The notes under the pieces: generated by a model
The model's database searches: none
Seen by the model: the letters and a program-made list of their open reading frames with translations, nothing else
Told to the model about the DNA's origin: nothing
Shown here: one piece after another, positions 8,669 through 17,212 of the stretch
How the letters are laid out: each line of letters begins with the position of its first letter
Numbering within the stretch: position 1 is the first letter of the stretch
Assembly: GCA_902779305.1 (NCBI GenBank)
Contig: CACZBD010000005.1
Span: 1 to 64,000 of the forward strand
Direction of reading: 5' to 3'
DNA length: 64,000 bases
Source of the DNA: an uncultured Lachnospiraceae bacterium
Lineage (GTDB): Bacteria > Bacillota > Clostridia > Lachnospirales > Lachnospiraceae
Translations under genes and position numbers: made by a program

Positions 8669-9124
8669 ATGAACAGTTTGAAGGTCAAAATTGAGATCGA
8701 CCCGAATGCACCTGATTGTGAAGTGACCATCCGGTGCGCAGCGGTCGATGACGAGGTGGTCAGGCTGCAGAAGCTTTTATCGGAAAACGCTTCCGGACCG
8801 GCGCTGATCACCCTGCGAAAAGGTGACGCGGAGTTTTTCGTTTCATTGAGCGACATCCTCTTTTTCGAGACCGACGGCGGTCAGATCAGGGCCCATACCG
8901 CAGCCGATGAATTCGAAACGGGATACAAGCTCTATGAGCTCGAGCAAAAGCTCCCGCCGTATTTTTTAAGGATCTCCAAATCCACGATCTTAAACACCCA
9001 TAAGCTGTATTCCATCACAAGGAATCTTACCGGTGCGAGCAAGATCGAGTTTCAGGGAACCTACAAAACCGTTTACTGTTCCAGAAATTACTATAAAGCG
9101 TTAAAAGAAATCCTCACACCATAA
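8669..9124 (+). CDS. LytTR-domain transcriptional regulator
   Basis: The 151-residue protein carries a LytTR DNA-binding domain over about residues 50-150 (VSLSDILFFETDGGQIRAHT, then FLRISKSTILNTHKLYSI and a final SRNYYKALKEIL). There is no response-receiver domain; the first 45 residues form only a short beta-rich lead. Such stand-alone LytTR proteins are commonly paired with small membrane proteins that control them, and here the next gene, 12 bases on, is a LiaF-like membrane protein. No ribosome binding site precedes the ATG, and the -10 box ends six bases upstream, so the mRNA is probably leaderless. An alternative TTG at 8621 lies upstream of the -10 box and is not credible. Confidence 0.88.
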   Translation: MNSLKVKIEIDPNAPDCEVTIRCAAVDDEVVRLQKLLSENASGPALITLRKGDAEFFVSLSDILFFETDGGQIRAHTAADEFETGYKLYELEQKLPPYFLRISKSTILNTHKLYSITRNLTGASKIEFQGTYKTVYCSRNYYKALKEILTP

Positions 9125-9136
9125 AGGAGAAAAATC

Positions 9137-9868
9137 ATGTACAGAGCAAGAAAAATATTTTTCGGGGTGCTTCTGATCACCCTTGCCGTATGTCTCGTTC
9201 TTTGGAAACTGAATGTGTTGAATCTGCCCATGGCGTTTCTTGGCGTCAGCACCTGGGGGCTGATCGTTTCGGCGATCATGGTGATCATCATCGTGAACAG
9301 CCTGATCGATCTGAATTTCGGCGGAATCTTCATACCGCTTGCCGTGATCTGCATCATCTTTGACGAGCCTTTAGGCATCACGGCCATTACCCCGTGGGTC
9401 GTGATCGTTGCGGCGATCCTGCTCACCATTGCATTCGGCATGCTGTTCCAAAAGCACAGATGGCATCGCGGCCGTGAACGCCGCGAGTTTCATTCGGATA
9501 AGTTCACCGAGTATTCTTCCGATGACGAAAACGGCTACATCACACATTCGATGAAGTTCGGTTCGACAACCAAATATGTGCGCTCGCAGAACTTTCACAC
9601 CGCGGATCTGTCCTCGCAGTTCGGTGAGATGAGCGTGTTCTTTGACGGTGCGGAAGTTTCACAGGATTGCGTCAGCATCAACTGCCAGGTCGCATTCGGG
9701 GAAATGGATCTTTATATCCCGAAGGACTGGAAAGTCGAGAACCGTGTATCCACAACCTTCGGTCACTGCGACGACCGCTGCGACAACACTTCGCTTCCTT
9801 CCGATGCCATCACCTGTAAGATCGCTGGCACGGTTTCGTTCGGGGAACTGAAACTGATCCGCATCTAA
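9137..9868 (+). CDS. LiaF-like membrane protein
   Basis: The 243-residue protein has about four N-terminal membrane segments (roughly residues 7-105), then a charged stretch and a soluble C-terminal domain (about 155-243) with the repeating beta pattern SQFGEMSVFFDGAEV, VAFGEMDLYIPKDW and VSFGELKLIRI of LiaF-type cell-wall-stress proteins. The ATG follows AAAGGAGAAAAATC. It is co-transcribed with the LytTR gene and probably controls its activity at the membrane. That role is inferred from analogous LytTR/membrane-protein pairs. Confidence 0.8.
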   Translation: MYRARKIFFGVLLITLAVCLVLWKLNVLNLPMAFLGVSTWGLIVSAIMVIIIVNSLIDLNFGGIFIPLAVICIIFDEPLGITAITPWVVIVAAILLTIAFGMLFQKHRWHRGRERREFHSDKFTEYSSDDENGYITHSMKFGSTTKYVRSQNFHTADLSSQFGEMSVFFDGAEVSQDCVSINCQVAFGEMDLYIPKDWKVENRVSTTFGHCDDRCDNTSLPSDAITCKIAGTVSFGELKLIRI

Positions 9869-9880
9869 CCAAGTCTGTTT

Positions 9881-9905
9881 GGGGACCGCCGGCCGGTCCC
9901 CTCCC
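9881..9905 (+). terminator. GC-rich hairpin after the lytTR/liaF-like pair
   Basis: GGGGACCG (9881-9888) pairs perfectly with CGGTCCCC (9894-9901). Only a pyrimidine stretch follows and not a clean T run, so this may be a weak terminator or a 3'-end-stabilising hairpin. Confidence 0.4.
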
Positions 9906-9940
9906 TTGCGAAACGCACACAATTGAATTATCATGGAAAC

Positions 9941-10408
9941 ATGCAGGAAAAGATCAGACGTTTACAGCATAATATGTACATCGACGGAATGGGCGTCATC
10001 CTTCTCGGGCTCTGGAGTGCTCTGAAAGTTTTTGTGATCATGGCAGAGGAGATCCGTTCGATCGAAAACTCCTATGCGCTTCCGGGGCAGATCTTTTTGA
10101 CCATAAAGATCATCGCATCCGTCATGATCTTTATCTTTATTCTCCTGATCTGGCTCTACCATTATTACGTCGGTTCCGGTGCCATCAAGGCGGGAAAAGG
10201 CAGGACAATGCCGAAAATTTATTATTTTTGGACCGTTGTTTTTCTGCTGATCAACATCTTTGGTCTCCCGTCTTATTTTTTTGCGGATCATACGACCAAA
10301 ATATCGGATACCGGTTTTGCCGCCATGCTTGTGGATTTCACGATCATCTTTATCGTCATTGATCTTCTGTCATCGTCGCACCGGCTTAAAAAGCTGAAGA
10401 ATAAATAG
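9941..10408 (+). CDS. Small membrane protein, unknown
   Basis: The 155-residue protein has four predicted membrane segments (about residues 15-30, 53-75, 94-115 and 125-145) and a basic tail (RLKKLKNK). I do not recognise the family. The ATG at 9941 gives a sensible start; a TTG at 9923 in the same frame is an alternative, and neither has a strong ribosome binding site. It is followed 15 bases later by the DUF6765-type gene and is likely part of the same transcript. Confidence 0.65.
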   Translation: MQEKIRRLQHNMYIDGMGVILLGLWSALKVFVIMAEEIRSIENSYALPGQIFLTIKIIASVMIFIFILLIWLYHYYVGSGAIKAGKGRTMPKIYYFWTVVFLLINIFGLPSYFFADHTTKISDTGFAAMLVDFTIIFIVIDLLSSSHRLKKLKNK

Positions 10409-10423
10409 AAACGGGTTCCGAAC

Positions 10424-11542
10424 ATGCAGGAAGATTTTCACTATTACGCGACCTATTGCGCCGCCTATATCGCCGGCTATTCTCATGCGGAAAGTCTGGA
10501 TATCGCATACAGTGCACAGTTTGTGGACCTTTGTTCCAAGTCACTCCTTTCCGGGATCCATGCACCTCTGAATGCTGCCACGACGCAGCTGAAGCTTGAG
10601 CTGATGGATACCGTGACGGATATCATCGGGCTGCAGGAAATCACAAGGATCTGGTCCGCGTTTCATTTTCTGCCGCAGGATCTTTACGTAAATAAAAAGC
10701 ACCGCACAAAGCGGTTCATGTACAAGTACCGTCTGATCTGCGGTCCGAACGGGGATCTTCTGGTCGACACGGTTTCTCTTGCTAAAGACAAAACTCTGCA
10801 GGCTGTGGGGATCGCCATGCATGTGCTGGCAGACACCTGGGCGCACCGCTATTTTGCCGGCACGCCGTCCCTTGTGATGAACAGTCTTTCCTACGACACG
10901 TTTGAACTGATCCGGGAAGGGGAAGAGGTCCGTGAGCAAAAGATCACGTTCCGTCACAGTGCTTCTGCGCCCGACGATCTTGAAAACAGCATCTATACAA
11001 ATACGATCTACAGAAGTAATGAAAATTCCATCATGAACTTGGGACACGGCAGATGCGGCCATCTGCCGGATTACAGTTTTATCACCTACAGATATCTGCC
11101 GTCCTGGGGAGAATACAAAGAGATCGTAAAAGACAATCCCTCCGACTATAAACATGCATTCTGTCAGATGATCCATGCGCTGAAATATCTGCGTGGGGAT
11201 ATCGGGGAATTTCAAAAGGACACTTATGATTTTGAAGCGATCTCTTCGTGGGAAGAAAAGATCGATGAGATCCTTAAGAAACGTCAGCTAAATGCATGCG
11301 CTGACTGGAAACAGTTTGCTTTAGAACTGTCCGGACAGGAGATCTGTGATTTTGATGTTGAAAAATACCTGCAGGAGTACAGGGATGCATCCGCGGAAGA
11401 AAAGGATATGTCTTTCATCGGAAAATTCTGCGCTGCCGCGATCGCGCAGAAAAGCATGGTGACAAACAGGATCTTCAGTTCCGGAAACATTCTCGCGGGA
11501 TTTTCCAAAAAAATCCTGCATTTCAGAAAGGCAGACAAATGA
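10424..11542 (+). CDS. DUF6765-type protein, probable metal-dependent hydrolase
   Basis: The 372-residue protein opens with DFHYYATYCAAYIAGYSHAES and contains HVLADTWAHRYFAG near residue 135 and GHGRCGHLPDYS near 210. These histidine/aspartate motifs recall the all-helical zinc-dependent phospholipase C/S1 nuclease type fold, and the overall pattern matches what I know as DUF6765. Function is not established. No signal peptide or membrane segment is seen, so it is probably cytoplasmic. The last four bases overlap the next gene (ATGA), giving tight coupling to an HdeD-type membrane protein. Confidence 0.7.
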   Translation: MQEDFHYYATYCAAYIAGYSHAESLDIAYSAQFVDLCSKSLLSGIHAPLNAATTQLKLELMDTVTDIIGLQEITRIWSAFHFLPQDLYVNKKHRTKRFMYKYRLICGPNGDLLVDTVSLAKDKTLQAVGIAMHVLADTWAHRYFAGTPSLVMNSLSYDTFELIREGEEVREQKITFRHSASAPDDLENSIYTNTIYRSNENSIMNLGHGRCGHLPDYSFITYRYLPSWGEYKEIVKDNPSDYKHAFCQMIHALKYLRGDIGEFQKDTYDFEAISSWEEKIDEILKKRQLNACADWKQFALELSGQEICDFDVEKYLQEYRDASAEEKDMSFIGKFCAAAIAQKSMVTNRIFSSGNILAGFSKKILHFRKADK

Positions 11543-12069
11543 CAAAATTTCAGAAATTTAAGGGTGTGCTGACAGGACTGATCCAACTATTGTTTGCTGT
11601 TTTGATCGTCTTGATCCCCCAGGAAGGCTATTATCTTGTCTTTGCAATTCTTACGCTGAGTCTGGCCGTTTACGGTCTCAAAGAGCTGATCTTTTATTTT
11701 TCGATGGCGCGCTTTATGGTCGACGGCAGAATGACGCTATATAAAGGCATCATTCTGCTCGACCTTGGAATCTTTGCGGGCTCTCTTTATGACATGCCGC
11801 GTTTCTATGTTCTGCTCTATCTGGTTGGTGTCCATGCGTTTGCGGGATTCGTGGAGGTCCTGCGCGCTCTGGAAGCCAGAAAGAACAAGGGACACTACAA
11901 GCTCAAATTTGCGCACGGCGTTTTCGATGTTCTGATCGGCGTTGCCTGTTTCGTTTACATCAAAAGTCCCAACACCGTGGCCGTGATCTATGCGATCGGT
12001 CTGTTTTATTCCGCGATCCTGCGGATCATTTCATCACTCAGACGGACCGCACTGATCTATATTCCGTGA
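11539..12069 (+). CDS. HdeD/DUF308-type membrane protein
   Basis: The 176-residue protein has about six membrane segments arranged as pairs, a length and hydropathy typical of the HdeD/DUF308 family. The function of this family in Firmicutes is unknown; E. coli HdeD is linked to acid stress. It overlaps the previous gene by four bases and ends a plus-strand run that converges on the lipoprotein gene at 12137. Confidence 0.6.
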   Translation: MTKFQKFKGVLTGLIQLLFAVLIVLIPQEGYYLVFAILTLSLAVYGLKELIFYFSMARFMVDGRMTLYKGIILLDLGIFAGSLYDMPRFYVLLYLVGVHAFAGFVEVLRALEARKNKGHYKLKFAHGVFDVLIGVACFVYIKSPNTVAVIYAIGLFYSAILRIISSLRRTALIYIP

Positions 12070-12136
12070 TCTTATTATTTCATGTTATTTGTTACTTTGT
12101 TGCTTTCTTTTCTTTGCGGTCACGGCAGTCTGCTTT

Positions 12137-13300
12137 TTATTCCACAGCCGTAAATTCAAGGTAGGGCGCCTTTTCACCCTCTTTCATAAAGCTGTCAAAA
12201 ATGTCCTTTCCGTCTTCGGGAACATCCTCGTCGTGATCAAAATCATTGGCCTCTCTTAAGAATCCGCCGTACGTTTCCGTTCCGTCACTGTCGTCGCGGT
12301 AAATGTAATCCTTCACCATCAGGCCGTCTCCGTCGGAAGTCAGGAAATTCGATTCATACGAGTCCTCTCCGAGTAAGATCAGGATCCCGTCCGCATAACG
12401 GATTGCATCTCCGCCTTCTGCAGAGAATGCATTACCGGCGCTGAAATACTTCCCATCCCGGTTTACATAAATTGCAATGTCTCTTGCCGTGATCTTCCCG
12501 TCTTCTTCCACTACCGCTTCCGTAATCCCAAGGACTTCTGCATCGGATCCGGTCAGTTTCAGGTGCGTGTATCCTTCGCCTTCTTGCAGCGCGGAAATGA
12601 TCTCCTCCTCGCTCTCAAAGGATTCTTTATGCTCACGCTCCTGCAGAAAATCGGACGGCATGAATTCGTCCACGGGCGCCATAGAATCCACAACAGCCGC
12701 GATATCAAGCGTTTCCGCTTCATCCGTTACGGCCGAAAGCGAATAGGCGATCCCGATCTCGATGTCGTACCAGGTGCAAAGAACAGCGGATTCCTCACCG
12801 GTGCTGCGGAAAATTTTCCCTTCCATCTCTCCGCCGCCCCAGGCCGCAAACTTCACGGTCTCGGGTTCGTTCCATTCGTAATACATGCCGGAAATGTCGG
12901 TATCTTCAACTCCGTACTGCGCGCGGGCGCAATAGGAAATGCCGTCCAAGTCAAAATCAAGTTCCACAAGTGCTCCGGGGACCGCATCGTCCTCTCCGGC
13001 CTCTTTGTTCTCCATGATACGCCATGTTACGTTTTCGGCGCCCAAAGGTACGGAGAACAGCCTCGGAACATTATATTCCGCTTCCTCCTGATCGGTCTCT
13101 CTCCAGGGATTTGCCATGCCGACCATGTTCCCGGCATCTTCTGCCTCTGTCTGCTCTGTGTCTGCCGTATCTTCCGTTCCGGCGGTTTCCTCTGCTGCGG
13201 CCGCTTCTTTGTCATCCGGCGCGCTCACCGTTGTGGTCATGGAACAACCGGTCAGTACAAGCGTTAAGACCAGGCTTGCTGCGATTACTTTCTTCATCAT
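12137..13300 (-). CDS. Lipoprotein of unknown function
   Basis: The 387-residue protein starts with a lipoprotein signal peptide ending in the lipobox LTGC (about residue 20). Next comes an acidic Ala/Glu/Thr-rich spacer to about residue 55 and a mostly beta region with no motif that I can name. ATG at 13300 follows AGAGGGGAAATC and is preferred to a start at 13315, which would put five residues ahead of the signal peptide. Two imperfect copies of GGCTGCGGGCTTA lie upstream, near 13397 and 13447. Confidence 0.75.
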   Translation of the reverse strand: MMKKVIAASLVLTLVLTGCSMTTTVSAPDDKEAAAAEETAGTEDTADTEQTEAEDAGNMVGMANPWRETDQEEAEYNVPRLFSVPLGAENVTWRIMENKEAGEDDAVPGALVELDFDLDGISYCARAQYGVEDTDISGMYYEWNEPETVKFAAWGGGEMEGKIFRSTGEESAVLCTWYDIEIGIAYSLSAVTDEAETLDIAAVVDSMAPVDEFMPSDFLQEREHKESFESEEEIISALQEGEGYTHLKLTGSDAEVLGITEAVVEEDGKITARDIAIYVNRDGKYFSAGNAFSAEGGDAIRYADGILILLGEDSYESNFLTSDGDGLMVKDYIYRDDSDGTETYGGFLREANDFDHDEDVPEDGKDIFDSFMKEGEKAPYLEFTAVE

Positions 13301-13456
13301 GATTTCCCCTCTCATCCTTTCCTAAAATAACTCTTGATACGGAACCGCTTTTCGTTCAGATCCTGCGGTTTAAGTCCGCTTTCTCTTTATACGACCGTTC
13401 CGGGCTGCGGGCTTATATTTTCGTCCTCTTCATATGATCGCTCTAAGGCTGCGGGC

Positions 13457-14443
13457 TTACTCAGCCTCGAAAAAATCAAGGATCATGTCATTGAACCTGA
13501 TCCCGGTGATGTTTTCATCCGGCCAGGAATGTCTGCCGTCCTGAATGAACAGATGCCAGATGCGCCTGTCATGCTTCTCATCGGTATACGTGGTCAGAAG
13601 CGACGATTTTCCGACTTCATAAGTCTCTGTATGATCCAGTCCCGCAGCATAATACGCCATGACCTCTTCGATCGCAGGCGCCTTGGCATATTTGGCGCTT
13701 CCGTCACTGTTTTTGGGGATCAGGTCATCTTTTTCGCCGGTGACCTGGAAGAAGCTGACCGTCAGATCGTCCTTTCTTTCCTCCCAGATCTTTTCCGGCA
13801 TCATGCCCGCGACACTGACAAACCCATGGTAGGTATCGTTCGCTTCCATCGCAAGCCGGTGCACCATGAACGCTCCGTTGCTGAAGCCCACCGCATAGAT
13901 ACGGTTCCTGTCAAGAGAATACTCTTTTTTCAGGTGTTCCGCAAGGGCAACAAGGAAGCCGGTATCGTCATTTCCACCATCGGTTTCATCTGTATTTCCT
14001 TTGTTTTCCTGATCTTTCCGGTTTGTCTGTTTCCCTTTACCCGGCAGACCGATGCCTGAGTTCCAGCCGGCTGCTGAAGTGCCGTCATTCGGATCGCTTG
14101 CGCCGGATACATAGGCAACGACATACCCACGCGGGCAGGCCGCTTCGTGGAATTTAGTCTTAGTGCGGAAGCCTTCCGGCGTTTCGGCGTATCCGTGCAG
14201 CATGACGATAAGAGGGGCCCCTTTCGTGTCTGCCGCCTTTCCTGTGCCTTCCGGTTTTTCTCCGCCTTTCGGAAAATCGAGGATACAGGTGTGCGCAACA
14301 CCCTTGTATGTGCAGGTAAATGTGTGGTCATCGGTATTTATCACGTTTTGCAGACCGTCTTTAGCGGCGCAGCCCGTGAGCGGGAGCAGTACGGATAAAA
14401 GAACGGTTATGGTGGTCATGATGCTTATGATCCTGATTTTCAT
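13457..14443 (-). CDS. Lipoprotein esterase, PHB-depolymerase/feruloyl-esterase-like
   Basis: The 328-residue alpha/beta hydrolase has a lipoprotein signal peptide (lipobox PLTGC, about residue 23), the oxyanion-side motif LIVMLHGYAETPEGF, and the nucleophile elbow VGFSNGA with Ser near residue 187. A late His in GRHSWPDE probably completes the triad. This matches the LpqC/PHB-depolymerase group of esterases, which in gut and rumen Firmicutes often act on acylated plant polysaccharides. A low-complexity, Gly/Asn/Asp-rich insert lies near residue 145-165. The ATG follows AGGGAGCGATCT. It lies 22 bases beyond the ABC transporter operon and may be its last gene, though its role there is unclear. 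Confidence 0.8.
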   Translation of the reverse strand: MKIRIISIMTTITVLLSVLLPLTGCAAKDGLQNVINTDDHTFTCTYKGVAHTCILDFPKGGEKPEGTGKAADTKGAPLIVMLHGYAETPEGFRTKTKFHEAACPRGYVVAYVSGASDPNDGTSAAGWNSGIGLPGKGKQTNRKDQENKGNTDETDGGNDDTGFLVALAEHLKKEYSLDRNRIYAVGFSNGAFMVHRLAMEANDTYHGFVSVAGMMPEKIWEERKDDLTVSFFQVTGEKDDLIPKNSDGSAKYAKAPAIEEVMAYYAAGLDHTETYEVGKSSLLTTYTDEKHDRRIWHLFIQDGRHSWPDENITGIRFNDMILDFFEAE

Positions 14444-14465
14444 AGATCGCTCCCTGTTTGATACG

Positions 14466-15209
14466 TTATGATCTGTCATATTCAAAAGTGCTTAAGAATT
14501 TTTTCGCCCTCTCCGTCCGCGGGGACTCAAAGAACTGTTTCGGGTCGCCATCCTCGATGACCTGTCCGCCGTCGAGGAACAGGATCCTGTCCGCTATGGC
14601 CTTTGCAAAAGCCATTTCGTGCGTGACAATGAGCATGGTCCGCTTCTGCTTTGCAAGATCCAAGATCACGTCGAGCACTTCCCTGACCATTTCCGGGTCG
14701 AGTGCCGCCGTCACCTCGTCAAAAAGCAGGATCTCCGGATGCATCATCAGGGCTCTGACGATCGCCACTCTCTGCTTCTGCCCGCCGGAAAGCATCCTCG
14801 GATAACTGTCTTTTCTGGATGCAAGACCGACCCTGTCAAGAAGTTCCAGCGCTTCCTTTTCCGCATCGTCTTTCTTTCTCTTTAAAACTTTTTGCGGAGC
14901 AAGCGTGGTGTTCTCCAAAATGGTCTTATGCGGAAAGAGATCATAGCTCTGAAAGACCATTCCGATCTTCTCCCGGTGTTTATTTGTCCCTTTCTGCGCG
15001 GGATTGATCACTTCATCGCCCAGAAGGACTCTTCCCTCCTGGATCTCCTCAAGCCCGTTGATGCAGCGCAAAAACGTACTCTTGCCGCAGCCGCTCGGGC
15101 CGACGATCACCACAACCTCGCCCCGTTGCACACTCAGGTTGATATCGTCAAGCACCATCAGCTCATCAAAGCTCTTTTTCAGATGTTCCACGCGAAGGAT
15201 CTCACTCAT
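14466..15209 (-). CDS. Polar-amino-acid ABC transporter ATPase
   Basis: The 247-residue ATPase has a Walker A GPSGCGKST (about residues 36-44), Q-loop FQSYDLFPH, signature LSGGQKQRVAIVRAL and Walker B ILLFDEVTAALD. Its size and sequence place it in the GlnQ/TcyN group (cystine, glutamine and related amino acids). The start ATG at 15209 lies just past the stop of the upstream permease, with GTGGGAGAACTGAT as ribosome binding site. It powers the two permeases at 15211 and 15883 and presumably uses the first domain of the chimeric receptor encoded at 18285. Confidence 0.92.
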   Translation of the reverse strand: MSEILRVEHLKKSFDELMVLDDINLSVQRGEVVVIVGPSGCGKSTFLRCINGLEEIQEGRVLLGDEVINPAQKGTNKHREKIGMVFQSYDLFPHKTILENTTLAPQKVLKRKKDDAEKEALELLDRVGLASRKDSYPRMLSGGQKQRVAIVRALMMHPEILLFDEVTAALDPEMVREVLDVILDLAKQKRTMLIVTHEMAFAKAIADRILFLDGGQVIEDGDPKQFFESPRTERAKKFLSTFEYDRS

Positions 15210-15210
15210 A

Positions 15211-15879
15211 TCAGTTCTCCCACTTCTTTTCAAGATATCCGGCCAATTTGCTGATCGGCCAGCAGACAAGGAAATACAGCAAAAAGATGACAGCGAACAC
15301 GCCGAATGCCGCATGCGGAGAACTCTTGCGGTTCGCCTCGATGATCTGCTGCCCGACTTTTAAGACCTCAACGATCCCGATCATCATGATCAGGCTCGTG
15401 GTCTTGATCATTCTCGTGATCAGGTTGATCGAAAGCGGAAGCAGCCTTCTGATGATCTGCGGAATGATCACATAGAGATAAGTCTGCAGCTTGGTAAGTC
15501 CCAAAGCGGCGCTGCTCTCATACTGGATCACGGGAATACTGATCATGCTGCTCCTGACAAGGTCCGCCATCTCTGCGGTTCCCCAGAACGAGAACACGAT
15601 GATGGAGGCGGCTTCCGCGGAAAGATTCAGGCCGGTAAGTTTGGTCACGCCGAAAAATACGATAAACAACAGCACCATCTGCGGCATGATCCTGACGATC
15701 TCCAGATAGACTCTGGTAACAGCCCTGATCACGGGATTTTTAAGAGTCATGATCATCCCGATCACGATCCCAAGCACGATGCTGATGAGCACGGAGACCG
15801 CGCTGATCTTCATGGCCACGCCGACGCCGCCAAGGAGCCGGATCAGATTTTTACCTTTGAAGAGTACTTCAAATCCCAT
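15211..15879 (-). CDS. Polar-amino-acid ABC transporter permease
   Basis: The 222-residue membrane protein has about five membrane segments and the HisM/GlnP-type coupling loop near residue 130 (SSAALGLTKLQTYLYVIIPQ). It ends two bases before the ATPase start and begins three bases after the stop of the second permease, so the cluster is translationally coupled. It forms a heterodimer with the product of 15883-16542. Confidence 0.92.
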   Translation of the reverse strand: MGFEVLFKGKNLIRLLGGVGVAMKISAVSVLISIVLGIVIGMIMTLKNPVIRAVTRVYLEIVRIMPQMVLLFIVFFGVTKLTGLNLSAEAASIIVFSFWGTAEMADLVRSSMISIPVIQYESSAALGLTKLQTYLYVIIPQIIRRLLPLSINLITRMIKTTSLIMMIGIVEVLKVGQQIIEANRKSSPHAAFGVFAVIFLLYFLVCWPISKLAGYLEKKWEN

Positions 15880-15882
15880 CTG

Positions 15883-16542
15883 TTAATCTCCAAACATCTT
15901 AAAGCGCGCTTTTTTCTCGATCAGACTTCCCGCGATCGATACCGGAAGCAGCATCAGGATATAGAACAGCACAAGAAGGACCAGGCTTTCCGTGGTGTTG
16001 TAATACAATCCGATCAGATCCTTTGCGGTAAACATCAGATCCATCAGACTGATGGCGGAAAACACGCTGGTTTCCTTGAGCAGAAAGATCAGATTTGCCA
16101 CAAGCGCCGGAACGCTGATGGAAAGCGCCTGCGGAAGGATCACATGCACAAAGAGCGCGGTTTTTGTCATCCCCAGACTCAGCGCGCTTTCCGTCTGAAT
16201 ATAGGGAACCGCCTCAAGTCCGCTGCGGATGCTCTCCGTCATGTAGCTGCCGCCAAGGAGTCCGAGCCCGACCGCGCCGCAGACTTCGGCCGATACCCTG
16301 ATCCCCACAGCCGGCAGTCCGTAGTAAATAAAGAACAGCTGTATGAGCAGCGGCGTATTCCGGAACAGTTCCACATAGCCTTTTACGATCCCTGTCAGGA
16401 CCGGGATCCGAAAATACCGGATAAACGCGCAGACAAAGCCGATCAAAAAAGACAAAGCGATCCCGATCCAGCCGATCTTAACGGTCAGGAGGAATGCTTC
16501 GGTAAATAACGGAAGATATGATCGCAATACTTCTGTGTTCAT
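15883..16542 (-). CDS. Polar-amino-acid ABC transporter permease
   Basis: The 219-residue protein is a second HisM/GlnP-type permease with the EAA-like loop TESALSLGMTKTALFVHVILPQ near residue 117-138. Two non-identical permeases are usual for cystine and arginine/lysine/histidine importers. The gene lies between metI and the other permease with short spacers. Confidence 0.92.
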   Translation of the reverse strand: MNTEVLRSYLPLFTEAFLLTVKIGWIGIALSFLIGFVCAFIRYFRIPVLTGIVKGYVELFRNTPLLIQLFFIYYGLPAVGIRVSAEVCGAVGLGLLGGSYMTESIRSGLEAVPYIQTESALSLGMTKTALFVHVILPQALSISVPALVANLIFLLKETSVFSAISLMDLMFTAKDLIGLYYNTTESLVLLVLFYILMLLPVSIAGSLIEKKARFKMFGD

Positions 16543-16549
16543 GTTCTGC

Positions 16550-17212
16550 CTATCGCTTTCTGTGATCGATGTGCGTGGAAAATCTTGTTCCGATGTTCTG
16601 TATGATCTGGAAGATCAGGATCAGCAGAAGGACCGTTACGATCATGATGTCCGTCTGCCATCTGTAATATCCGTATCTGACTGCAATGTCGCCGAGGCCG
16701 CCGCCGCCGACCGTTCCGGACATGGCCGAGTAGCCGAGCAGAAGTCCCGTTGTGATCGTTGCTCCGGAAAAGAGCGATACCCTTGCCTCCACCAAAAGGA
16801 CCTTAAACACGATCTGCAGGTTGCTTGCCCCCATGGCCCTTGCCGCCTCGATCACGCCGGCATCCACTTCATTGAGGGCCGTTTCGACGACTCTGGCGAT
16901 GTAGGGCGCCGCGCAGATCACTAACGGCACAATGGTTGCCGTAGAGCCGTAACTCTGTCCGACAATGAGCCTGGTAAACGGAATGAGCAGGATCAGCAGG
17001 ATCAGAAACGGAATGCTCCTTACGATATTGCAGATAAAATCTCCGATCCCGTAGATGACCTTATTGGGATGCAGGCCGCCGCTGCGGGTCACATTTAAGA
17101 TAATACCAAAAGGCAGCCCGATTGCATAGCCGAAAAACGTTGAAACAAGCGTCATATACAGGGTGTCTTTGATCCCTGTCAGGATCATGGCCACTACTTT
17201 TGCATCAAACAT
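16550..17212 (-). CDS. metI: D-methionine-type ABC transporter permease
   Basis: The 220-residue protein has five or more membrane segments and matches MetI (PFGIILNVTRSGG, RSIPFLILLILLIPFTRLIVG, the coupling loop EAARAMGASNLQIVFKVLL and SAMSGTVGGGGLGDIAVRYGYYRW). It overlaps metN by eight bases. With MetN it would import methionine or related sulfur compounds delivered by the NlpA-type domain of the chimeric receptor. Confidence 0.93.
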   Translation of the reverse strand: MFDAKVVAMILTGIKDTLYMTLVSTFFGYAIGLPFGIILNVTRSGGLHPNKVIYGIGDFICNIVRSIPFLILLILLIPFTRLIVGQSYGSTATIVPLVICAAPYIARVVETALNEVDAGVIEAARAMGASNLQIVFKVLLVEARVSLFSGATITTGLLLGYSAMSGTVGGGGLGDIAVRYGYYRWQTDIMIVTVLLLILIFQIIQNIGTRFSTHIDHRKR

